In this document: positions 14,037 through 21,116 of the stretch, one piece after another | How the letters are laid out: each line of letters begins with the position of its first letter | Numbering within the stretch: position 1 is the stretch's first letter | Assembly (NCBI RefSeq): GCF_900167045.1 | Contig: NZ_FUXJ01000027.1 | Location: forward strand, 1 to 35,053 | Source: Legionella maceachernii | GTDB taxonomy: Bacteria > Pseudomonadota > Gammaproteobacteria > Legionellales > Legionellaceae | Direction: 5' to 3' | DNA length: 35,053 nt | Made by a program: the position numbers and the translations under genes | Notes under the pieces: model-generated | Database searches by the model: none | What the model saw: the letters and a program-made list of their open reading frames with translations, nothing else | What the model was told of the DNA's origin: nothing

Positions 14037-15415
14037 TGTGCGCCTCCGGTATAGGATTGTCTTAAGATGGGATTAAGGGCATTCAGTGCCTGCTTCACGT
14101 TGTTTTGAACCAATTGATTGGTGGTCAGTGCCGCATTAAAACGTGCTCTTGATTCGCTATTAAAATTATCTACAAATTGTTGTGCCACCTGCAGATTTTT
14201 AAATAGTTTTTCTTCATGGGCATTTCCTATATCACGCCCTGCAAGGGATGCTCGAATCACTTCAAGTGAGTTTGCAAGATATTGGGCAAGCAAATCCGTT
14301 GCTACACTCTGGGCAAGCTCATAACTGCTTTGTATGCCAATATTCTGCTGTGCGCTGGCTGAAATAAGCTGAAATACGGACGGCTGGGTGAGTTCAATTA
14401 ACCCTTTTTGTTGGGGCGTTAAGGCTGTCCCTGATTTGATATTCTCATAAACTCCCTGCAGGATGGCCTGTACTTGAGATACCAGAGCGTCTTTACTGCT
14501 AATCTCCTGGCTTCCTTTCACATTGATGGCAACACATTTCATCGGCTTATTCGAATCAGTACATTTATAGCTGGGCAATTTGCCTCCATAAAGCAAGGCT
14601 TTTACAAAATCCTGATTAGTCGCTAAAGAGGGATACGTTTGCATCCCTCCTTTGGCATCAAATACCAGCGTTCCTGAAATCGACATATAGACTTCTGAAA
14701 TTTCTGTATCTGATTTGATGAATTCATTCAGTTGTAATGCATCCCAAACTACGTTGGTATTCAAAAGAGCCCTGTCTTTATATTCTGAATCGTTTTTTGC
14801 CTGTTCCAATCGTTTTTCAATCTCCCCTCCTGTCGAACATTTATGTCGGGCTTCTGCCCAATCGGTGTATACATTACGGTTACGCCCGATGTCCTCACAC
14901 AAACGCTGATGTGCCGCTCTATTTTTGGGATAAAGCGCTGCAGTCAGATTTTCTCCCATCTCGCACGAATTAAAATTAGTTCCATTAATGTCATTTGCCA
15001 GCTTTTGCATGTACTGCATGGCATGAGCAATTTCAGGCAGCTCGGTCTCGAGTGCCAGGTTCATTGCATAGCCTGCCCCGTTACTTAAAATGTTCTGCAT
15101 AAATGAAACAATCTGCTCTGATTTAATAAAGGAAAAACCACCTGCAAAAATATCAATTCCGCCACATCCTGAGCGAAAACCAGGTACATCAACGTGAGCT
15201 ATCTGAATGGAGCGCACCTGATTTCTGGCATAGACTGAGCCTAATGATGCAAATCCTGCTGCCTGTGATTCATAGGAATGGCTACCTGTGACATTCGCAG
15301 AATAACCAAGATTATTAAAAAAATGATTTAAATCGGCACTGGCTGATGCATGAACACCATTTCCTGCCACACAAGTAAAAGACGCAACAACGGCTAGCAC
15401 AAGAGCTCTAATCAT
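14033..15415 (-). CDS. traH: Pilus assembly protein TraH
   Basis: A 460-residue exported protein, matching F TraH (458). The signal peptide ends near Val-His-Ala at residues 21-23, and the mature part begins Ser-Ala-Ser-Ala-Asp-Leu-Asn. The region Gly-Cys-Gly-Gly-Ile-Asp-Ile-Phe-Ala-Gly-Gly-Phe-Ser-Phe is typical of TraH, and helical, coiled-coil-prone stretches follow. TraH is a periplasmic/outer-membrane partner of TraF, TraW, TraU and TrbI in pilus extension. I chose ATG 15415, eight bases inside the trbB end (ATGATTAG) with GGAG seven bases upstream, over a TTG at 15430. Confidence 0.95.
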   Translation of the reverse strand: MIRALVLAVVASFTCVAGNGVHASASADLNHFFNNLGYSANVTGSHSYESQAAGFASLGSVYARNQVRSIQIAHVDVPGFRSGCGGIDIFAGGFSFIKSEQIVSFMQNILSNGAGYAMNLALETELPEIAHAMQYMQKLANDINGTNFNSCEMGENLTAALYPKNRAAHQRLCEDIGRNRNVYTDWAEARHKCSTGGEIEKRLEQAKNDSEYKDRALLNTNVVWDALQLNEFIKSDTEISEVYMSISGTLVFDAKGGMQTYPSLATNQDFVKALLYGGKLPSYKCTDSNKPMKCVAINVKGSQEISSKDALVSQVQAILQGVYENIKSGTALTPQQKGLIELTQPSVFQLISASAQQNIGIQSSYELAQSVATDLLAQYLANSLEVIRASLAGRDIGNAHEEKLFKNLQVAQQFVDNFNSESRARFNAALTTNQLVQNNVKQALNALNPILRQSYTGGAQ

Positions 15416-15902
15416 TAAATTTCTCCTCAATGTGTTGCTTTAATTCATGAACTCTTTGTGCCAGCTGATAAGGAGTTGCTTCTCCAAACAAGACAGCGTA
15501 GGCTTCCAGGGTATGTCGATTGACTAAAAACAAGGCGGGAACCGTAGGCTTATACTCTCCTGATACATAGAACGTTTGAAAAAGTTCAGGTGTTAATGGT
15601 GTGGTATCGAGTCCATCCAGGGATTCTCCATCCAGGCTAAAAGCACGAACCTTAATATGGAATGTTTCTGAAAAATCCTTTAAAACAGGGGAGAATTTTT
15701 TACAATGTGGGCAGGTGCTTCGATAAATAAATGCAAAATAATAATTTTGGGATAAATCTTTAGCTTCAGCTGATTCCTTCTGTGCAAAAGCTTTAGGGGC
15801 TTGCTTTTTCAATAACAGTGCATTGAGTTCTTCAACTGCCACATTGGCGTGCAAAGGACTAATTACAGAAAAAAGCAGTAAAAAAATGATGCGGACAATC
15901 AT
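15408..15902 (-). CDS. trbB: Thioredoxin-fold thiol oxidoreductase TrbB
   Basis: A 164-residue exported protein with a signal peptide ending near Leu-His-Ala (19) and a thioredoxin active site Cys-Pro-His-Cys (C64, C67). A later Val-Pro-Ala-Leu segment supplies the usual cis-Pro. F TrbB is a periplasmic disulfide isomerase encoded directly before traH, as here. It probably helps fold the cysteine-rich TraN, TraU and TraH. The start overlaps the traF stop by four bases (ATGA), with GAGGGG upstream. It could also be annotated as a DsbC/thioredoxin-like protein. Confidence 0.88.
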   Translation of the reverse strand: MIVRIIFLLLFSVISPLHANVAVEELNALLLKKQAPKAFAQKESAEAKDLSQNYYFAFIYRSTCPHCKKFSPVLKDFSETFHIKVRAFSLDGESLDGLDTTPLTPELFQTFYVSGEYKPTVPALFLVNRHTLEAYAVLFGEATPYQLAQRVHELKQHIEEKFND

Positions 15903-16681
15903 GCTTCAAACCCCTCATAGCTGTATCGTTTGTAATGAGTCGCCACATCCAGCAGACGTTCCTTTAGCTCGGTTGTGGAGACAAAACCGTAGGACAAGGG
16001 CGACATGTGTTGTGTTTTTAAATCAACAAGAAACAGTGCTGGCATGTAGCGTGACTGCAAATTCATTGTTTTTTGTATTTCATGAAGAGGTATGTTTTTA
16101 GGATTAGGCAGACCTTCAATAGGTTGCCCATCTGTCGTGACTGAAATCATGGAAAAATGGGTCAAATTGACGAATGGCACAAGATGAGTGATGAATTTTT
16201 GCGAAATGGAACTGTTCCCTTTGTAAAAAAGGATTAATCCATAACGTTTAGCCCCTTCTTGGACTACCCTCTCCATTAAAAGATTCATTGAATCATTGCG
16301 AATGGCCACAGCCGTATTGTCAGTTGGAAAATTTAAGGAATGATCCAGCTCAGGATGAGACAACAGAACCTGTTGCCAGTACTGGACAAATTTCTGATTG
16401 TTTTTGGCATACACCTGCTGGGCTTTCATGTACTCATAGGTTGCATCAAATGATGGGGCAATTAATGCCGTTGCGAGCTTATTCATTGTGGCTTTGCGGA
16501 CTTCCATGAGCTGCTCATAAGGAGTCAGCAAAGGCTTTGATACCTTTGGATTTTGAACAGGTTTCACCTGAGGCTCTTTGTTTTCTGTACTGTACCAATG
16601 AAACCCATGAGCGGGTGGACTTACTAAATCAGCCATGACCGGCATGGAAAGTAACATTAAAATAATAGTGAATAATCTCAT
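15899..16681 (-). CDS. traF: Pilus assembly protein TraF
   Basis: A 260-residue exported protein (F TraF: 247). The signal peptide ends near Met-Ala-Asp at 16-18. The C-terminal half is a thioredoxin-like fold with the Leu-Ile-Leu-Phe-Tyr-Lys-Gly strand and a Met-Pro-Ala-Leu-Phe cis-Pro strand, but no cysteine occurs anywhere in the protein, so it cannot act as a redox enzyme. In F, TraF is a structural partner of TraH and TraW in the periplasm. It overlaps traN and trbB by four bases each. The divided labour (redox-dead TraF beside CPHC-bearing TrbB) is consistent with the F system. Confidence 0.92.
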   Translation of the reverse strand: MRLFTIILMLLSMPVMADLVSPPAHGFHWYSTENKEPQVKPVQNPKVSKPLLTPYEQLMEVRKATMNKLATALIAPSFDATYEYMKAQQVYAKNNQKFVQYWQQVLLSHPELDHSLNFPTDNTAVAIRNDSMNLLMERVVQEGAKRYGLILFYKGNSSISQKFITHLVPFVNLTHFSMISVTTDGQPIEGLPNPKNIPLHEIQKTMNLQSRYMPALFLVDLKTQHMSPLSYGFVSTTELKERLLDVATHYKRYSYEGFEA

Positions 16682-18489
16682 TTTTGTTCCGCCTTTTTCT
16701 GGACTCGCCGTTTGATTTCATCCATGGTTTTTGAAGCGTCGGGGCTATTTAAAACGACATCGCCTACAATTCCTGCTTCTTTTGTTGGCTGTCCCTGGGG
16801 AAATGGATACACAGGGTTTAAAAAATCGATGCGTCCCATATCAAGGCTTTGTAATTCATTCACACTGAGCCCCGCACAGCGTGTATGCTCTGCATCTCCT
16901 AAAGCGTTGGGATTTAATTGTCTTAAACGTCCTTCGGCCTGGATAATGCGCGCCATTTTGCTGTCAAAGACACAATAGGTGCGTTTGTGCTCCAGACAGG
17001 TGCCAAAAATGGGATCTTTCTGGCTGCAAAACTCGCCTACATAATGAGCCAGGTAATTCAATTTGGCTTTGCCTAAAGCCTTATCTTCTTCACGACACAA
17101 ATCGATATGGAGTTTGTCAGCCCAGCCTTCATTCGAACAACAATCAATAATGTCCCAAACCCAGATTTTGCACTGCACAGGATGGCCTGAAAATAAGGTA
17201 GCCTGCGTTTTACCAAACTCAGCGCCAGCAGCCCCTGCAACGGCCATGGGTGCCATGGCCTCTCCAAAACCATCATTCTGAGTTGCTGCATGTTCCGTGC
17301 AGTCTCCATCGGCACAAAAGAGATCACGCACACAGGCCACAGGCTGTGGGCAGACTGTCTCATTGCAACGATATACCTGCTCATAGAGCGAGCAGGTATT
17401 ATTGTTCATTAATGTGCAGCGCGAGCTTGCCTGTAAGCATCCTTTTTCCCGTTGCGTTTTACATTCATCGGCTGCAGCGGATGCACACTGGTATCGTGCA
17501 TTAAGCTCCCAGCAATCACGGGTGACGGGCAGACCATTAATGACACGGGTTGGATTGGAATCAGTACACTGCTCTTGTGTTTTTTGACATAGGTTGTTTG
17601 TCTCAAGAGTGGCGCATTCATTATCCCAGTGCTCTTCTTCCACATAGGATTTGGAATGAGCATTAATCGTCAATGCCACCTGAATTGGGTAATAGCGACT
17701 GAACTTATCTGAAATATACAAGGTGATTACGCCTCCATTCTGGCAGGTTGGAAGTCCCACAACATGCACCCAATGAGCAGAACCACCATTATTTAAAATG
17801 GAGTGAACCGTGGCTTTCATTTCTTCACAGGGATGATTTAACTTCACAGGATTGGTTAAGTGCCCGCCTGCGCTATTGGTCATGGCACCCGTTATAAGAT
17901 TAACCGCAATAAGCCCCGTCCATTTTTTATGAACCCATACCTCAAAATCAGCTCTTTGACTTAAGCGCTCGGTGTTCACGGTTACTTTACGTTTTTTAAA
18001 ACACTGCTGCTCGGGTAATTGCCTTGATGTATGGCAGATTTCCTCATGTGATTTAATCTCACAAGCCTGTGGCTTTTCATCACATTTGACTCGCTCATTG
18101 GATTGTCCATGAGTAATGGCATAACTTTCTTCTTCAATTAATTTAGCGTTTTTAATCGCTTCATTTTTGGTATTGATTTCAAATTGGCGCTGACCAAAAT
18201 GCTCAGTCACAGTACGTCCACCGGCATCATTGTGTAAGGCATTGGCAGCAAAGGTACTTAAATCGGTTTTTTCAGTTTCAACACCCTGATAATGAAGCGA
18301 TTGCGAGGGAGTTTCCGTATAGTCTTTGAAGGTATTCTGGGGCTTAAATTCATTCATGGCGCTCAGTGGTTGATTCCCCAAAGATTTTGCGTATTCTTTT
18401 AATTTCTGAAAGTCTTGGGCTGTTGTATTGGCAGCCGAGAAAGTGCAAAAACCAAAAATACAGGCGATGGTCAACAAACTTCTAAACAT
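16678..18489 (-). CDS. traN: Cysteine-rich outer-membrane mating adhesin TraN
   Basis: A 603-residue exported protein, almost the length of F TraN (602). The signal peptide ends near Ser-Ala-Ala at 18-20. Many cysteines follow, clustered between about 140-175, 300-400 and 450-530, as expected for the disulfide-rich TraN family. TraN sits in the outer membrane and stabilises mating pairs by contacting the recipient surface. The start overlaps the end of trbC by eight bases (ATGTTTAG), with GGAG seven bases upstream. The middle third differs most between TraN proteins and sets recipient specificity in enteric plasmids; whether that holds here is unknown. Confidence 0.94.
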   Translation of the reverse strand: MFRSLLTIACIFGFCTFSAANTTAQDFQKLKEYAKSLGNQPLSAMNEFKPQNTFKDYTETPSQSLHYQGVETEKTDLSTFAANALHNDAGGRTVTEHFGQRQFEINTKNEAIKNAKLIEEESYAITHGQSNERVKCDEKPQACEIKSHEEICHTSRQLPEQQCFKKRKVTVNTERLSQRADFEVWVHKKWTGLIAVNLITGAMTNSAGGHLTNPVKLNHPCEEMKATVHSILNNGGSAHWVHVVGLPTCQNGGVITLYISDKFSRYYPIQVALTINAHSKSYVEEEHWDNECATLETNNLCQKTQEQCTDSNPTRVINGLPVTRDCWELNARYQCASAAADECKTQREKGCLQASSRCTLMNNNTCSLYEQVYRCNETVCPQPVACVRDLFCADGDCTEHAATQNDGFGEAMAPMAVAGAAGAEFGKTQATLFSGHPVQCKIWVWDIIDCCSNEGWADKLHIDLCREEDKALGKAKLNYLAHYVGEFCSQKDPIFGTCLEHKRTYCVFDSKMARIIQAEGRLRQLNPNALGDAEHTRCAGLSVNELQSLDMGRIDFLNPVYPFPQGQPTKEAGIVGDVVLNSPDASKTMDEIKRRVQKKAEQK

Positions 18490-19147
18490 GGCCTTTCTCC
18501 AAAATGGTGGCCGCTAATGTCGCTCCTGCGCCTCCTTTCTGGGCGATGAGCTCGAGTCCTTTTTTAATGCTTGCATTGCCATACACTACATCAAACGGTT
18601 GATTGGTGCAGGGCTGCCCTGAACCGCAAGATCTGGAGGGCTCTGTTACTACAAGCGCTGGAACCGTTGTAATGTGGAATTGATTAAACCAGACTGGATC
18701 AATAGAAATTCCCTTAAAGTTCAAATGCTGCTTTTTGGCTTCGCTATTAAGACGTTTAAATGTTTCTATGGTCTGTTTAAAATCACCATCCACTAACCCA
18801 TTAATGACCACGGGAATATGAAACCGTGCTGCTTCATCGCTCAATGCAAATAAAAGTGAGTCGGGCATGGAAAAGGATACAAATAAAATGGCACCTTCAG
18901 CTCCCTGCGGTTTTTGATTGCTTTGTAAACCGTCTGTGCTGCGTTGCATGAGTGTATCAATTAATAATTGGTGCTCTGATTGATTCCGTGAGGATGTGCG
19001 CTTTAACGTTTCAATTGTCTTATTCGAAATGGTTGATACCTGGTGAGCCCCCTCCTCTTGATAATGCCTTAACTCATCATTAGTGTTTGCAAAGCATCCG
19101 CCAATCCCAGTTAGAAACAGAATAATGATTTTAATGTAGTGCGCCAT
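18482..19147 (-). CDS. trbC: Pilus assembly protein TrbC (F-type)
   Basis: A 221-residue exported protein (F TrbC: 212). ATG 19147 is chosen, with AGGAGG six bases upstream; an upstream extension to 19189 would overlap traU without need. The signal peptide ends near Cys-Phe-Ala at 18-20. The family core is visible: Phe-Val-Ser-Phe-Ser-Met-Pro (F-type TrbC strand), Val-Ile-Asn-Gly-Leu, and Asp-Pro-Val-Trp-Phe followed by Val-Pro-Ala-Leu-Val-Val. It has a thioredoxin-like layout without CXXC. It works with TraW and TraU in the periplasm and lies in the conserved traU-trbC-traN order. Confidence 0.92.
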   Translation of the reverse strand: MAHYIKIIILFLTGIGGCFANTNDELRHYQEEGAHQVSTISNKTIETLKRTSSRNQSEHQLLIDTLMQRSTDGLQSNQKPQGAEGAILFVSFSMPDSLLFALSDEAARFHIPVVINGLVDGDFKQTIETFKRLNSEAKKQHLNFKGISIDPVWFNQFHITTVPALVVTEPSRSCGSGQPCTNQPFDVVYGNASIKKGLELIAQKGGAGATLAATILEKGHV

Positions 19148-19158
19148 GAAAGGCCTCC

Positions 19159-20136
19159 TTATAAAAAGCAACAATTTCTCTTGCGCCAAATCATGAAACC
19201 AAAATTATCCCCATCCCCAGGATAGGTATGTCCGGCTTCCCAGGTAATGACTGAACGGCCAAAGGGCTGGCAGCGTTTTGCATCAGGCAATGTATTGACT
19301 AATTGGTAGCGATACCGGCTTTTAGGTAAAATGGAAGAGCGATAGGTGCTACAAAGTGCAGGCCAATCTTTACCAACGGAATCTTTAATTGCTCCAAGGC
19401 GATGAAGCTTAAAGTCGGTGCGTTCTGTCAGAAGCGTTGCGGCACTAATGGGACTTGCCTGATTGGCAACAAAACCATTGAGAGGATAGGTGGAACCTTG
19501 AGCGCCCATGCACCAGAATAAAGAATCCATGGCCGTCCCTGCCAATGCTTTGGTTGCATCTGCAGCGCAAGACGCACGCACTGGCGGTGTGGTAAATAAG
19601 GTGGCTTCAGGATTAAGAACAAAGGCAAACTCAGAGTCATTCCATGTCGGATCAAGTTCACTCAAATACATCACATCAAAATCTTCTGTCTCCATACAGC
19701 CGATGGAAGTGAGTACCTGCAGCCAATACATGAGTGGGTATTTGTACCAATGCACGTAATAAAATGCGCCCCGCCCATCGGTATCAGGCATTTGTGAACC
19801 ACCCAGCCCCTGATCTTTAATGTGTAATTGCACCCCAAGATTCACCATGCAATAAGGCTTTCGTGTCACATCCACTAACGCAAAGGGTTCCCAATAACCT
19901 ATGGTCACTCCTAAAAGCTGTAATTTGTTTGGGCAGGAACAGACAGGGCTGCCAGGGTTTTTCGTATCAGGATATTGGCTCTTTACTACTTCGGAGGAAC
20001 CAATGGTTAAAGGGAACAAACAATCCCAGCAAATGTCGGTTATAGGATTGACAAAATGCCCCTTACATTGTGATGCATGTAGTGAACCTATGAAGAATAA
20101 GCCCACAACAATCGAATAGAAGAATCGTTTATTCAT
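19159..20136 (-). CDS. traU: Conjugal transfer protein TraU
   Basis: A 325-residue exported, cysteine-rich protein (F TraU: 330). The signal peptide covers about the first 21 residues, and the mature part starts with the conserved Cys-Lys-Gly-His-Phe-Val-Asn-Pro-Ile-Thr-Asp-Ile-Cys-Trp-Cys-like pattern of TraU (here Cys-Trp-Asp-Cys). Tryptophan/tyrosine-rich loops and paired cysteines continue to the end (Asn-Cys-Cys-Phe-Leu). In F, TraU is needed for DNA transfer more than for pilus formation. The start overlaps the traW stop by eight bases (ATGAATAA). Confidence 0.95.
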   Translation of the reverse strand: MNKRFFYSIVVGLFFIGSLHASQCKGHFVNPITDICWDCLFPLTIGSSEVVKSQYPDTKNPGSPVCSCPNKLQLLGVTIGYWEPFALVDVTRKPYCMVNLGVQLHIKDQGLGGSQMPDTDGRGAFYYVHWYKYPLMYWLQVLTSIGCMETEDFDVMYLSELDPTWNDSEFAFVLNPEATLFTTPPVRASCAADATKALAGTAMDSLFWCMGAQGSTYPLNGFVANQASPISAATLLTERTDFKLHRLGAIKDSVGKDWPALCSTYRSSILPKSRYRYQLVNTLPDAKRCQPFGRSVITWEAGHTYPGDGDNFGFMIWRKRNCCFL

Positions 20137-20764
20137 CGTTCACTCCTATTTCTTTGACCTGCCAATAAAGACCTTCCTGACTGACTACGCTTGGAACGTG
20201 TTGCAGGTGAAGTTTGGATGAAATGTTGCCATTTACATCAAAATAAATTCGACCAAAAAGCTCTGCAGCAACTCGAACATCTCCGCCAGTCAAAATAAAT
20301 TTAACGTGCTTAAAGTCGGTGTAATGTTTTTTAACCCAGGCAACCTGCCCCGCGTCATCTGCATTAAAAAAAATCAGGGTTTTAAGGAAGTGAACGCGCT
20401 CAAATGGATTTATCCGAGTTCCTGCCTTTGCAATTAAGTGCCCATCAGGTGTCCAGACATCATGAGATATAGTCACTGCCGGTGAAATGCAAAACGTCTT
20501 AGGCTTGCGAGTCGTGCTCAATGCCAAAGGGGTTGGCCTCATCGCCTGACGTGCGGCTTTTTGCTCTAAATCGCGCTGAACATGCTCTAAATCACCGCTT
20601 TGCTGCAATGCATAGAGTTTGTTCATAATGACTTTCCTTATATCCTCTTCCTTGACAGGGAATGTCTGACCATAATGACCTATATTTTTTGCATGACCCA
20701 CAGGTTCTAATAGACAGAAAAAACCTAGAATAAGGAGAAACAATCGTTTACTAGCGCGCTTCAT
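20129..20764 (-). CDS. traW: Pilus assembly protein TraW
   Basis: A 211-residue exported protein, matching F TraW (210). The signal peptide ends near Gly-His-Ala at 24-26, and the mature part begins Lys-Asn-Ile-Gly-His-Tyr-Gly-Gln-Thr-Phe-Pro-Val-Lys-Glu, equivalent to Leu-Gly-x-Trp-Gly-x-x-Trp-Pro-Val-Lys-Glu in F. The C-terminal part holds the Leu-Ile-Phe-Phe-Asn-Ala-Asp-Asp and Phe-Ile-Leu-Thr-Gly-Gly-Asp-Val strands. TraW acts in the periplasm with TrbC and TraU in pilus assembly. It overlaps trbI by 14 bases and traU by 8. Confidence 0.95.
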   Translation of the reverse strand: MKRASKRLFLLILGFFCLLEPVGHAKNIGHYGQTFPVKEEDIRKVIMNKLYALQQSGDLEHVQRDLEQKAARQAMRPTPLALSTTRKPKTFCISPAVTISHDVWTPDGHLIAKAGTRINPFERVHFLKTLIFFNADDAGQVAWVKKHYTDFKHVKFILTGGDVRVAAELFGRIYFDVNGNISSKLHLQHVPSVVSQEGLYWQVKEIGVNDE

Positions 20765-21116
20765 GTTTTATCCTTGTTATGGTCAAGGCAATAAGCTCAT
20801 CCGTCACATCCACATGGGACGGTTTGAAACCCGCTAATACTGACGCACTCACAAGGGTTACCCGATGTGACGCCCCATAATCCTTGATGACTTCTGGGAG
20901 GGTGCGCGAAAAGCGCTCCATTATTTTTAATTGTTCTTCATGAGTCAGTTTGGAACGAGCAAGCATTACCGAAGGCGCTTCAATGGCTCGATTCATGTCA
21001 ACCACCAAAAGAGGAAAAGGCTTAGGCCACATCACTAAAATACCCGCCAGAATTCCAATTAATCCGCCAATTCCTGCAAAGACCCAGTGTATGGTTTTGA
21101 ATCGGTTAAGCTGCAT
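20751..21116 (-). CDS. trbI: Inner-membrane pilus protein TrbI (F-type)
   Basis: A 121-residue protein (F TrbI: 128) with one N-terminal membrane segment (about 10-28). The soluble part aligns by eye with F TrbI: Val-Val-Asp-Met-Asn-Arg-Ala-Ile, then Arg-Phe-x-x-x-Leu, a Tyr/His pair, and Val-Thr-Leu-Val-Ser-Ala-Ser-Val-Leu-Ala-Gly. TrbI modulates pilus extension and retraction in F. ATG 21116 is chosen (GGAGG four bases upstream; the start lies inside the last codons of traC). The longer in-frame extension to 21284 only runs through traC. Not to be confused with the VirB10-like TrbI of IncP plasmids. Confidence 0.9.
   Translation of the reverse strand: MQLNRFKTIHWVFAGIGGLIGILAGILVMWPKPFPLLVVDMNRAIEAPSVMLARSKLTHEEQLKIMERFSRTLPEVIKDYGASHRVTLVSASVLAGFKPSHVDVTDELIALTITRIKHEAR

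Noticed and set aside
18482-19189. TrbC starting at 19189
   Set aside because: AGGAGG directly precedes ATG 19147, which gives a normal signal peptide; the longer form would overlap traU and hide it.
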